Source of the DNA: Candidatus Chloroploca mongolica
GTDB taxonomy: Bacteria; Chloroflexota; Chloroflexia; Chloroflexales; Chloroflexaceae
Reading direction: 5' to 3'
Length of the DNA stretch: 64,000 nt
Assembly: GCF_004762035.2 (NCBI RefSeq)
Contig: NZ_SIJK02000005.1
Span: forward strand, 1 to 64,000
The notes beneath the pieces are model-generated. The model worked only from the letters and a program-made list of their open reading frames with translations, searched no databases and was not told the origin of the DNA. A program made the position numbers and the translations under genes. Shown in pieces: positions 43,572-52,889 of the stretch (positions are counted from its first letter, which is position 1; each line of letters starts with the position of its first letter).

Positions 43572-44869
43572 GCAGGCAAAAGGCAAACGATACAAGGCAA
43601 ACCAGGGTGCCTACGATGGTGCGCGGCCTTGTGAGGACGATCCTCCTCTTCGTCATGCTGGTGTTGCTAACAGGTTGCACCGGGCGGGCGTCCGACGCTG
43701 AGCCACAACTGGCAGGTGCCCTGACGGTTCGCACTCCCGCTATCTTGCCGGCTGGCAAGCCTCTGACCGTTGTGGCCGAGCGGCTCGATGCGCCTGATGG
43801 TCTAGAGGCCCTGTTGCTGGCCCAGGGCAGCTATGGTCCGGTGCTCTACCGCGCTCGCTTTCAGGGCGGGCGGGCCGAGTTCCACCTGCCTGGTGAAGAC
43901 ACGCGGGTGGCTGGTCTGGTTGCACTCACGGCGCGTGCTGGTGCCGCCGAGGGCCACGCCGATCTGACGATCACCCCAGGTGAGGTCGTCGCCCCCCTGA
44001 CCGCCCTGGTAGGCCCACGCACGATCATCGCCGACGGGGCGCACTGGGGTACCGCCGCCGTCATCCCCTTTGACAGTCATGGCAACCCTGTGGCCGCCGG
44101 TACACCGGTCGAGTTTTACCTTGTGCGGCCCAACGCCCGTACCGAGACTATCAGCACAACCGTCCAGCACCTCGTGGGGTGGGAACGGGTCTGGAGTGCC
44201 ACCGTTGCGGGACGCACTACCGTCATCGTGCGTGTCGGCCAGGCGCACGGTCATGAGGCAAGCCTGACGGAGACGCCTGGGTGGCCGGTGCGGTTCGCGT
44301 TGAGCGCACCCCCCAGGGGCTTGCCCGCCGACGGTCGCCAACTCGTGGCGCTGCGTACCTCACCCATTGTCGATCGCTATGGCAACCAGATGCTTGATGG
44401 AACCCTGGTGACCTTTGTCGTCGAGGCACCCGATAGCACCCTCCGGCTCATTCCGGCCTATACGATCAACGGAGTAGCCGAGGCCTACCTCCAGTCGCCG
44501 GCCACGCCCGGAAGACTCACGGCCTACGCGACCCTCTACGGCGTCAAGAGCCTGCCGTTGCGGCTTGACTTCAAACCGGGCCTTGCCGTCGGCACCATCG
44601 CTGTGCGCGCCAGCGTCGATCAGAAGACCGGCATCGTCACGCTGGAAGCCGGACCACTCCTGGGTAATCTCGGCCAACTGGTTCCCGAAGGAACGGAGGT
44701 ACGCTTCACTCTGGCGGGACCTGAGGGATGGACGCAGACCTTCACCGCAGCGACTGAGGACGGATGGGCTCGCCTCGAGTTGTGGCTGGCCGACCTTGTG
44801 CCCGGTTCATATCAGGTTGAGGTTACTGTCGGCGCGAACGTGGGGGAAACGCAGTTTACAGCACCGTAG
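43568..44869 (+). CDS. Lipoprotein with invasin/Ig-like domains
   Basis: 433 residues. TILLFVMLVLLTGC gives a signal peptide and lipobox (Cys about 36). The rest is a series of about four Ig-like beta domains; PFDSHGNPVAAGTPVEFYL and VDRYGNQMLDGTLVTFVVEAP are the Big_1/invasin pattern (D.xGNPV..GT.V.F). Such domains form rod-like stalks outside the membrane. GTG at 43568 overlaps the previous stop as GTGA with GGGGG upstream; ATG at 43616 is an alternative. No catalytic motif is visible. With its neighbours it could form a surface complex with the GT-C-like protein and the glycosidase (inference). Confidence 0.8.
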   Translation: MSRQKANDTRQTRVPTMVRGLVRTILLFVMLVLLTGCTGRASDAEPQLAGALTVRTPAILPAGKPLTVVAERLDAPDGLEALLLAQGSYGPVLYRARFQGGRAEFHLPGEDTRVAGLVALTARAGAAEGHADLTITPGEVVAPLTALVGPRTIIADGAHWGTAAVIPFDSHGNPVAAGTPVEFYLVRPNARTETISTTVQHLVGWERVWSATVAGRTTVIVRVGQAHGHEASLTETPGWPVRFALSAPPRGLPADGRQLVALRTSPIVDRYGNQMLDGTLVTFVVEAPDSTLRLIPAYTINGVAEAYLQSPATPGRLTAYATLYGVKSLPLRLDFKPGLAVGTIAVRASVDQKTGIVTLEAGPLLGNLGQLVPEGTEVRFTLAGPEGWTQTFTAATEDGWARLELWLADLVPGSYQVEVTVGANVGETQFTAP

Positions 44870-44876
44870 GTAGGCT

Positions 44877-46583
44877 ATGCGCAAGACTCATCTCAAGTTG
44901 ATCATCTGGATCCTGCTCGCTATCCTGGCGACGGCAGGTTTCTGGGCTTCGGTGAGCGGCATCGCCAATCTGCTGGCCTATTTCCAGCGCGGGGCCGAGC
45001 CGGCCAGCGCACTCAACATCGTACCGAATGTGCCGCCCGACCTTCACGTCGCCCTGAGTTGGGACGCCGATGGTGACGACATTGGCCGCCCGATCGAGGC
45101 CTTCACGCGCAGCCAGGTCGAGGCGACCTACCTCCGGGCCTGGCTCCAGTGGAACCTCTCCTATATGAAAGGTGAGCCTCACGGGCTCACGACCTACTTC
45201 ACGGGACCAGCGCGAAGCGAGATCAGCGCCGCAGTGCGTCGCGCCACCGCCGATGGGCTACGCATCGCGCAGACCAACACGGCCCACCGCCTCCAGTTGC
45301 ACTTCTACAGCGCCGACGGCACGGTCGTCGCCTTCACTGACCACGATGTCCCAATTGCCCAGGTGATCCGCGCGCAATCCGGCACCATCCTGAGTGTTGG
45401 CGCGACTCGGGCCGACTACGACGTTGTCATGTTGCTCGAGGATGGTGAGTGGCGTATTCGCCATCTGGTGCGCCGCGCCGCCACTCCGCCGCCTGCGCTT
45501 CAGGTACCGCCGTGCCCCACCTGTGTCACCGCCAGCGGAACGGGTCTGGAGCTCGAGGGCGTGCCATTCCATGTCATGGGGATCAACTACTATCCTCAGG
45601 CCACTCCGTGGGATACGTTCTGGCCGCAATACAGCCCCGCCGTGATTGACCGCGACCTGAGCCGGATCAAGGGGTTGGGCCTGAACACGATCCGCATCTT
45701 CATCCCATACGAACAGTTCGGTGGCCCGCGGGTGGATCTCGTGATGCTCGACCGGCTCGGCGATCTGCTCGACCGTGCGCAGGCTCAGGATCTGAAGGTG
45801 ATTGTCACCCTCTTCGACTTCCGCGCCGACTATGGCTTGCTCCAATGGGCCTCTGCTGACCGGCACCTTGAGGCGATCCTGCCTCGCTTTGCTACCCACC
45901 CTGCCATCTTGATGTGGGATCTCAAGAACGAGCCTGACCTGGACGACAAGGTTTCGGGTGCCCCCATTGTGGATGCGTGGCTGGCCCACACCGTCACGCT
46001 CGTACGGCGTCTGGCCCCGCATCACCTCGTGACAATCGGCTGGTCGAGTCCGATGGCCGCACGGCGCCTGGCCGACCAAGTCGACATCGTGCAGTTCCAC
46101 TACTATGCGCCGGTCGTAGAATTTGCCCCCGCCTATGCCGCATTGCGCACCGAGGTTCCTGACCGGCCTGTGCTCCTCGGCGAGTTCGGCTTGCCGACCT
46201 GGAACAGCGTTTTCCCGCACGGCCACACCGAGGCCGAGCAGGCCGTCTACTACGCCGACCTGCTCACGGCAATGCGTGAGGTAGATGCCGTCGGCACTCT
46301 GGCCTGGACGCTGTACGATTTTACCCACGTACCCGCCACTGTCGCCGGGAGGTGGCCCTGGCAGACTGGCCCGCAGGCCCATATGGGCGTCATCAGGGCC
46401 GATGGGCGCGAGAAGCCTGCCGCAGCGCTGCTCGCACCGGGGGCCGTGCTTGATGTCCCGCCTGTGCCGGGATGGGCCCGCTGGCTGAAGCCCTTCTGGT
46501 TGCTGGTGGCAGGCGGCATTATCGCCGTCACAGCGGGGGGAGTGTGGTTGACCCGTCTTCACGCAAAGGCGCAAAGGCGCTAA
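44877..46583 (+). CDS. Membrane-anchored GH5-like glycoside hydrolase with NTF2-like domain
   Basis: 568 residues with an N-terminal membrane helix (about 7-28), an NTF2-like domain (about 60-205) similar in style to that of the protein encoded at 40230, a glycosidase barrel (about 215-520) and a C-terminal membrane helix (about 538-558). GH5 features: FHVMGINYYP, NTIRIFIPYEQFGG, DLKNEPD (acid/base Glu) and LLGEFGLP (nucleophile Glu). It probably trims or edits the secreted polymer at the membrane surface. The last residues (LHAKAQRR) and TAA are encoded by a dispersed repeat at 46557-46585. 7 bp separate it from the Ig-like lipoprotein gene. Confidence 0.85.
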   Translation: MRKTHLKLIIWILLAILATAGFWASVSGIANLLAYFQRGAEPASALNIVPNVPPDLHVALSWDADGDDIGRPIEAFTRSQVEATYLRAWLQWNLSYMKGEPHGLTTYFTGPARSEISAAVRRATADGLRIAQTNTAHRLQLHFYSADGTVVAFTDHDVPIAQVIRAQSGTILSVGATRADYDVVMLLEDGEWRIRHLVRRAATPPPALQVPPCPTCVTASGTGLELEGVPFHVMGINYYPQATPWDTFWPQYSPAVIDRDLSRIKGLGLNTIRIFIPYEQFGGPRVDLVMLDRLGDLLDRAQAQDLKVIVTLFDFRADYGLLQWASADRHLEAILPRFATHPAILMWDLKNEPDLDDKVSGAPIVDAWLAHTVTLVRRLAPHHLVTIGWSSPMAARRLADQVDIVQFHYYAPVVEFAPAYAALRTEVPDRPVLLGEFGLPTWNSVFPHGHTEAEQAVYYADLLTAMREVDAVGTLAWTLYDFTHVPATVAGRWPWQTGPQAHMGVIRADGREKPAAALLAPGAVLDVPPVPGWARWLKPFWLLVAGGIIAVTAGGVWLTRLHAKAQRR

Positions 46584-46585
46584 GG
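46557..46585. repeat. Dispersed 'gcaaaggcgcaaagg' repeat overlapping a stop codon
   Basis: Reverse-complement relative of the copies at 16345-16370 and 27175-27312. It supplies the final codons and TAA (46581-46583) of the glycosidase gene. Confidence 0.85.
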
Positions 46586-46614
46586 TTTGATCCATACGCA
46601 GCTTTGCGTCATTT

Positions 46615-46675
46615 GTAAAAGTGGTTGTGTGCTTGCTCGCGGCTACGCCGCGAGCAAGCACACAACCACTTTTAC
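46615..46675. terminator. 29-bp perfect hairpin between convergent genes
   Basis: 46615-46643 pairs fully with 46647-46675 around tac. The outer ends of the arms are gtaaaag and cttttac, giving a short U-run in either direction, so it can serve as a bidirectional terminator between the stop at 46583 (plus) and that at 46695 (minus). Confidence 0.82.
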
Positions 46676-46694
46676 GAACCCGTGTTGGCCCTGC

Positions 46695-49600
46695 TCAGGG
46701 TTGTCTGATCAGTGGCAAGTAGATCGATTCGGGGCCGCCCCACAAGCGTAACACCCCACCCATATCAGCGCTCACGACCTCCAAGGCAGGATCGGCATCA
46801 ACGTTTGCGAGCGCCGGCGCACCCTTCACCGCAAACGTCATTGCTCGCGGCCAACCCGCCACGGCCTGACCATCTCGATGCCAGGCGTAGACGTGCGCGT
46901 CGTCACTTCCGACGAGTACCTCGGCAATGCCATCGCCGTCAATGTCGCCAACCGCAGGCGTACCGAAAATATCAGCGCCTGTCGCCTGCGGCCAACCTGC
47001 CAGCCGCGATCCATCGTGATGCCAGATCCAGAGCTTATCATCATCGCTGCCAACGACAAGTTCGAGATCACCATCACCATCCACATCGGCTGCAACTACC
47101 GAAGAGCGCACCGTCCAGCCCGTCGAGCGCCGCCAGAGTCGTGTCCCATCGGCACCGAGCAGATAGACGTAGCCGTCGCCAGAGCCGATCGCCACCTCGT
47201 ACCCTGACCGCGTCGGATTGAAATCGGCCACCATCGGCGTCGCCAGGATCATATCATCGGTGGCAAACGTCCAGTTGAGGCTTCCATCAGCGTGAAAGGC
47301 GTACACTGTACCATTGGTCGAACCAACAACGATCTCGGGGCTACCGTCGCCATCAAGATCGTGGATGCGCGGCGAACTATTGAGGATCTGGCTTGCGTAG
47401 GCGTCGCGAACCTCGCCAATGCTCACGGGCCAGCCGGGTCGCGGGCTACCGTCGGCATTGAAGGCATAGAGCCGCCCATCCGAGAGTGGTACCACAACCT
47501 CGGGTTGTCCATCGCCATCGAGGTCGCCAACCGCTGGGGTTGCCAGGATCCGATAGGTTCGGTCAAGCTCGACCCCGACGCTGATCGGCCAGCCCGCGAG
47601 GGGCGTGCCGTCACGATGCCAGGCATAGAGGCGGCCATCCTCGGCACCAACAAGAACCTCGAGATTCCCATCGCCGTCCAGATCGGCCACCGCCGCTGCT
47701 GCACGCACACCGCCGCCGAGCGCCTGGGGCCAACCGGCGAGCGGTCGCAGCCTCGCATCGTATACCTCAATTCGGTTCGCCAGCAGGTTCCCAATGATGA
47801 TCTCTGGCCTGCCATCACCAGTCAGGTCGGCGGTAATGGGCGCGGCAAAGTAACGCGAGTCAGGCTCAATCTCAGCGGCGTTGATTGCCGCCAGATTTGG
47901 GCGGGGGATCGCGCCAGGCCAGAGCCATGCCATATCGGCGCGGGCCAGCGCGAACCAGTCCAAGCCTGTTGTACCACCGCTCGCGATGTGTTGCACGAAG
48001 CCAGGATAGCCACGCCAGATGCCGGCAAACTCCTGCGGCCAGCGCCATTGCTCGGGGAAGCTACGCGCCAGCGGCAGATCGTAGCCGATCAGCGGTGCCG
48101 TGCGATCAAAGCGATTACTCACCGTCTGCGTATTGTCGAGCCGTCCCGGTTGCACCAGGTGAACCGTTTGGGAGGTTTCGAGGACGTGCAGGTATGGATC
48201 CCACGGCAACGGTCGCAAGCCATCGAGGGGATTCGCGGTAGGATCGCTCAGCACGACCGTCAGCGTTGCCGCGTGTCCCGCAACGACACCTTGCTGGTCG
48301 ATCCGGGTATTGGTCTGTTCCATTGTCGGGGTTGGTTGCGGCAGGGCCACACGCGTGTTGGCAAAGATGATAACCATCGGGTCATCACGGTTGAAGCCCG
48401 CACGTTCGGCGCGCACTTCGGCACCTTCCGGGTCGTGTACGCGCAGGGTATACCAACCGCCGCCGGCCAGCGGCAACTGGTGGTGGAAGGCATGGTTGAG
48501 GAAGCCGGCCCCGCGTGCTAAGGCTTCGTAGTGCAATTCCACCACTGCCAGGTCGTTCGAGGGAAGCGTACCGCGCCGAATCGTTATGCGCACCAAAAAG
48601 TCATTGTAGTCCCAATCAGACCAATTAAACTTCTTGAGGTCCTCAAACGCGACGATGCTGCGTTCGGTCGTCCAGGCAAGCGGGCCGTAGACGGCTGCCG
48701 TTGCTCGATCGTCATCATCGTTGTCGGACGCAACGCGGGCACTGTTGTCAGCCGGGATAGGCTGGCCGCGAAGATCGCGCCCTGTGGCCTGGAAGCTGGC
48801 AGGGTAGCCCACGCCCGCTTCAGCGCTCTCGATAGCGGCGTCAAACGTGAGCGTGAGAATGGTGCCACCCTGAAGATCAGGCAGACTCCAGGCCAAGGGC
48901 GTACCGGAGGGATCAGCCAGCGGTGCGCCGTTGAGCCGTGCCGAGCCGGCGACAAAGCGTATGTTCGCCGGCAGACTTGGGGCCAGTGTCAACGCTTCGG
49001 CCCGCCCGCTGCCGACATTGGCAACGGTGACCAGATAACTCACCTGATCGTCGGTCTGGACTTCAGCCCGATCAGCGGCTGCGCTCACGACTAATGCCGG
49101 CACCCGCACAGTGCTCGCCACCGGGTTGCTCGTGCGCAGTCCACTGTGCGCGGTGGTGTAGCTCGCCTGGTTCGGCACGGCGTCGCCGTCACGGGCCAGG
49201 CTGGCTTCGGGCAAGCGCGCATTGATCGTCACTGTTCGCTGTTCGCCCGGTGGGATTGTGCCGAGAGCACCACTCACCACAGTACCGCTGATGGTGCCGG
49301 CACTGACGCCAGTGATCGTCAGGCCCAGATTGACCGGGTCTGTCACGACGGCTGTGTAGAGCGTCGCGTTGATCGGCGTGGCGGGAAGGGTGAGTGTATA
49401 AACCAGCGTACCACCGTAGGTCAATTCGCCATCGTCGAGCGTGACGGTTTTGCCGAGCGTTGAGCCTGGCGTCGCGAGCATCACGGTCGCTACGTTGCCT
49501 CGATAGACCCGTTCGTCCGGGATCGTATCCCCATCAATATCGCCGGGCACACCGGGTTGCGAGCTGTAGACCGGCAAGTTCGCCTGCGCAGTCAGCGTCA

Positions 49601-52600
49601 GATCGGCAGCAATGCCTGCGTCTGCCTGCGCCACAAGCAGGGTCGTCCAGGTGGCACCGTTCGGCAGCAGATCGAGCTCGTAGCTCAGCGCCGTTGCCCC
49701 AAGGGTATTGAGATCCGTGATCACTGGTGTCGCACCGCTCCAATTGGCCGGCAGGCTCACAACGCTCGACTGGGTGCTGACAAAGGTCAGGCCGGCGGGG
49801 AGAAGCTGTTCGAGCCTGAGATCGTAGCCGGGGCTGAAGCCCTGATTGCGTACCTGAAGTCGCAACGTTACATTCTCGTTGGCCCCGATCACCGTTCGGT
49901 CGGTTCCTGCGCTAAGCACCAGCGCGGGCTGCACCAGGGTTGCCGTTGCCTGCGCCCGCGGGCTCCGGCGGGTTGTTCTCGTCGTATCGAAGCCGTGGTA
50001 GCCGCCACCCGTGCCCTGATAGCCAGCCGCAGTGTCGTACCATCCGGCGTAGGCGCTGGTCGTGCCATTGCTGCGAATGGCGTTGTTGGTGTAGTACTGC
50101 GTGGTGGGGCTGCCGGGCCTATAGCCGTTGAACAGCGTCTGGAAGCTGATCGTGAAGGTTGCAGCACTGCTCCCCATCGTATTGTCGATCGTATTCAAGA
50201 ACCAGCGTACCTCGCGCTGACCATCGGCGAGCGGATTTTGCGGGTGACGGCTCGGTTCATTGTCGAGGGTCGCGCCCTGGATCGCGGTGGTGCGCAGGTA
50301 GGTGAAGCCCTGGGGCAGGCTATTGGCCTGGATGCTCGGCCAGTAGGCTACGACGCCCGCCGGTACGTTGCCAGTGATCGTCCAGGTAGCCGTATCGCCC
50401 GGACGCAGCGGGTTGGGTGTGACGCCCATGCTCAGCGTAACGCCGCGCAGGTACACCGTCTCGTCGTCGGTATTGAGATCCTCGGGATTCGTCGTCGCCT
50501 CCCATTGGTGTCCAGCGCCATCGGCGCGACTGTTATAGCTAATACTGGCCTGGTTCGTCATCTGGGCCCCGGCAGCCAGGCCGCCGGGAACCGTCGCAGC
50601 ATAACGGAACGTCTGCGTCGCGCCGGGTGCTAGACTCGCCACCGTCGCCCAGGTGAGCACGCCGCCCTGCCCGGCGGCAGGGTTGCCACTCGTCGTGACG
50701 TAACTGCTTGGGCTCGGACTGGCGCTTCCGCCACTGGCGGCAACCAGCAGATCCGCCGGCACCTGGTCGGTAACGACAAGGTTGTAGGCATTGACCGGGC
50801 CGTTGTTGATGACCGTGATTGTATAGTTCACCTCGCTGCCGCCGCTAAGACCGGTGGATGGGCTGGCGCTTTTGGTGAGCATCAGTTCGGGTGCGAGGTA
50901 CGCGATGGCGGTGCTGTCACGCAAGCTGTAGGCCGGGGTGCGCGTGCCCTGGCCGGTGAGTTTGCCAAAGTTGGCGACCAACCAGTCGGGCTGAAGATCG
51001 GGCATCGCCCCGAGGCGCGCCTCGATGGTTGCCTCCCAGGTGGCCCCGTGCGCTGCATTGCAGAGCCGCCATTCCAGATACTCCAGGCCACCGAGTGTGC
51101 CGATCGTCGGTGTGGATGGGGCGCTCGTACAATCTGGGCTGCTGTTGAAGCTTCCCGCGACGCTGTGACTGGCACTTCCTGGTACATAGCGCATCCCACG
51201 CGGCAAGAAATCACGGATGATGATCGCACGCGCATCAACATTGGACGCACTGGCGTAGCTCAGGCGAAAGCGCAGCGTATCACCGGTAAAGCCGCTCGCC
51301 TCGCTGCTCCAGGCCTCCAGATCCACGCGCCAGACGCTCTTGTCAAGCGAGGGCATCTGGGTTGTCACGGTTGCCCTGGCCTCGTCGGGCGAGGCGGCTC
51401 CCACCCGCGTTGGCTCACTCATATCGATCCAACTCCCGGTGAGAATGACCGCGTTGGTCAGCCGATCAGCCGAGACCACGGGCTGACCGGTGTAGGGTGC
51501 TGCCTCGTAGATGGGATCAACCTCGGCTACAAAGCTGAGCACAACCGTGGCCCCAGGACTGGTCAAGGCCGGATCGATCGCCCAGATCAGGGTTGTCTGG
51601 CCGGGGCCGGGTCTGTTCGGTTGCACTGCAAACGGCGCTTGTGAGGCACTGCTTTCCACATAGCTCATGCCATCGGGGAGCACATCGGTGAGCAGCACAT
51701 CGGTGGCCTGGTAATACTCGGCAATATAGATGGTCAGATCGAAGTTGACCCGGGTGCCGATGCCGACCGTCCTGGGTGTAACCGTTTTGTTGACAGTCAG
51801 ATAGTCGGCGGTGATCGTTACGGGTGCATCATCCGTCGGCGTCGTCTGGGTTCCGTCAGCATTGGTGAGGTCGCCATACACGCCCTGGGCCTCGTAGGTG
51901 AGGGCCAGCACCGTATCTTCGGGAATCGGTGCGCCCTGCATTGGGCCAGCGAAGGGGCCAGTTGCGGCAGCGCCGTCGGCACCCGTTCGGTAGGCGTAGG
52001 GCACCGCCGCGTCAAAGCTGATGCTGATCGGTGCATCATACTGAGCCGTGGTCAGCGTGCCAATGGGCCAGCGCAAGATGAGTGAACCATCCTCCTGCAG
52101 CGTGAGCATGGGTGTGACTGTGGCACCAGTCGGATTCGGGTTGATGGTGGGGTTGCCAAGATACGCTACTCCCGCTGGCAAAATCGCGGTGACACTCACC
52201 GCCGTTGTCGTACCGACCTGATTGTTGCGCAGGGTCAGGTGGTAGCGATAGGGCCAGTCGGCCCCGGCGCGTGCCCCCGGTGCAGTGACCAGTTCACCGG
52301 CCCCGCTCACCTGATGCCCGCTGCTCGACTGAGCAACCCTCGCTTCGAGATCAAGCGCCTGAGGCTGCGCCGTCAGGGAGGAGGTGGCGTTGATCCAGGC
52401 ACCACTGTTATCGGGCATACTATTGAGCCTGGCGGTAACCGTATTCGTAAACGCCATGCCAATGGTCAGGCTCGCGTCGAGCCTGGCACTCACGCTCAAC
52501 GCGAGCGCCTCGCCCGCCTCGAGGTCGGCCAGGTTATCCCAGATCAGCAAGGTCGTGCCGTCGGCCTGCGTTGTCACCTGGGACGGGGCCGGGTCGGCGG

Positions 52601-52889
52601 CGATAAAGCTGAGGCCAAGTGGGAGCGTATCAGTGATAGAGAGGTTGTAGCCACGGTCGGTCACGGGCGTTGGCGCAGGGTTGCGCAGCGTAATGGTGTA
52701 GCTCACCTGACCGCCCAGCAGCGGCTCGTCACTGATCGTCTGGGTGATCGTCAAATCTGGGGCGGAACCAATGGCCTCGAGCGTGGCGGCACGAATGGAA
52801 TTGGACGGTAGCAATGCCAGCAGTGCCAGCGCCACCAGGGCAAGACGGAAGATGCGAGTGGGAGACATTGCTTTGCTCCATTTCATCAC
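46695..52889 (-). CDS. Giant surface protein: DUF11 repeats, LruC-like and FG-GAP domains
   Basis: 2064 residues. Signal peptide near the N-terminus, then about ten DUF11-type beta repeats (DLTITQTISDEPLLGGQVSYTIT is the first; each has a V.YTIT...N.G/P pattern), a LruC/DUF4842-like region (about 1405-1510; FEDLKKFNWSDWDYNDF), and at least seven FG-GAP/VCBS blades from about 1680, with Ca-binding DLDGDGxPEVVVG loops. The C-terminus reads SIYLPLIRQP, like the ends of other exoproteins here. FG-GAP propellers resemble integrin heads. Start GTG 52889 or ATG 52886, overlapping the upstream stop. Likely a long fibre bearing a terminal propeller; function unknown. Confidence 0.85.
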   Translation of the reverse strand: MMKWSKAMSPTRIFRLALVALALLALLPSNSIRAATLEAIGSAPDLTITQTISDEPLLGGQVSYTITLRNPAPTPVTDRGYNLSITDTLPLGLSFIAADPAPSQVTTQADGTTLLIWDNLADLEAGEALALSVSARLDASLTIGMAFTNTVTARLNSMPDNSGAWINATSSLTAQPQALDLEARVAQSSSGHQVSGAGELVTAPGARAGADWPYRYHLTLRNNQVGTTTAVSVTAILPAGVAYLGNPTINPNPTGATVTPMLTLQEDGSLILRWPIGTLTTAQYDAPISISFDAAVPYAYRTGADGAAATGPFAGPMQGAPIPEDTVLALTYEAQGVYGDLTNADGTQTTPTDDAPVTITADYLTVNKTVTPRTVGIGTRVNFDLTIYIAEYYQATDVLLTDVLPDGMSYVESSASQAPFAVQPNRPGPGQTTLIWAIDPALTSPGATVVLSFVAEVDPIYEAAPYTGQPVVSADRLTNAVILTGSWIDMSEPTRVGAASPDEARATVTTQMPSLDKSVWRVDLEAWSSEASGFTGDTLRFRLSYASASNVDARAIIIRDFLPRGMRYVPGSASHSVAGSFNSSPDCTSAPSTPTIGTLGGLEYLEWRLCNAAHGATWEATIEARLGAMPDLQPDWLVANFGKLTGQGTRTPAYSLRDSTAIAYLAPELMLTKSASPSTGLSGGSEVNYTITVINNGPVNAYNLVVTDQVPADLLVAASGGSASPSPSSYVTTSGNPAAGQGGVLTWATVASLAPGATQTFRYAATVPGGLAAGAQMTNQASISYNSRADGAGHQWEATTNPEDLNTDDETVYLRGVTLSMGVTPNPLRPGDTATWTITGNVPAGVVAYWPSIQANSLPQGFTYLRTTAIQGATLDNEPSRHPQNPLADGQREVRWFLNTIDNTMGSSAATFTISFQTLFNGYRPGSPTTQYYTNNAIRSNGTTSAYAGWYDTAAGYQGTGGGYHGFDTTRTTRRSPRAQATATLVQPALVLSAGTDRTVIGANENVTLRLQVRNQGFSPGYDLRLEQLLPAGLTFVSTQSSVVSLPANWSGATPVITDLNTLGATALSYELDLLPNGATWTTLLVAQADAGIAADLTLTAQANLPVYSSQPGVPGDIDGDTIPDERVYRGNVATVMLATPGSTLGKTVTLDDGELTYGGTLVYTLTLPATPINATLYTAVVTDPVNLGLTITGVSAGTISGTVVSGALGTIPPGEQRTVTINARLPEASLARDGDAVPNQASYTTAHSGLRTSNPVASTVRVPALVVSAAADRAEVQTDDQVSYLVTVANVGSGRAEALTLAPSLPANIRFVAGSARLNGAPLADPSGTPLAWSLPDLQGGTILTLTFDAAIESAEAGVGYPASFQATGRDLRGQPIPADNSARVASDNDDDDRATAAVYGPLAWTTERSIVAFEDLKKFNWSDWDYNDFLVRITIRRGTLPSNDLAVVELHYEALARGAGFLNHAFHHQLPLAGGGWYTLRVHDPEGAEVRAERAGFNRDDPMVIIFANTRVALPQPTPTMEQTNTRIDQQGVVAGHAATLTVVLSDPTANPLDGLRPLPWDPYLHVLETSQTVHLVQPGRLDNTQTVSNRFDRTAPLIGYDLPLARSFPEQWRWPQEFAGIWRGYPGFVQHIASGGTTGLDWFALARADMAWLWPGAIPRPNLAAINAAEIEPDSRYFAAPITADLTGDGRPEIIIGNLLANRIEVYDARLRPLAGWPQALGGGVRAAAAVADLDGDGNLEVLVGAEDGRLYAWHRDGTPLAGWPISVGVELDRTYRILATPAVGDLDGDGQPEVVVPLSDGRLYAFNADGSPRPGWPVSIGEVRDAYASQILNSSPRIHDLDGDGSPEIVVGSTNGTVYAFHADGSLNWTFATDDMILATPMVADFNPTRSGYEVAIGSGDGYVYLLGADGTRLWRRSTGWTVRSSVVAADVDGDGDLELVVGSDDDKLWIWHHDGSRLAGWPQATGADIFGTPAVGDIDGDGIAEVLVGSDDAHVYAWHRDGQAVAGWPRAMTFAVKGAPALANVDADPALEVVSADMGGVLRLWGGPESIYLPLIRQP

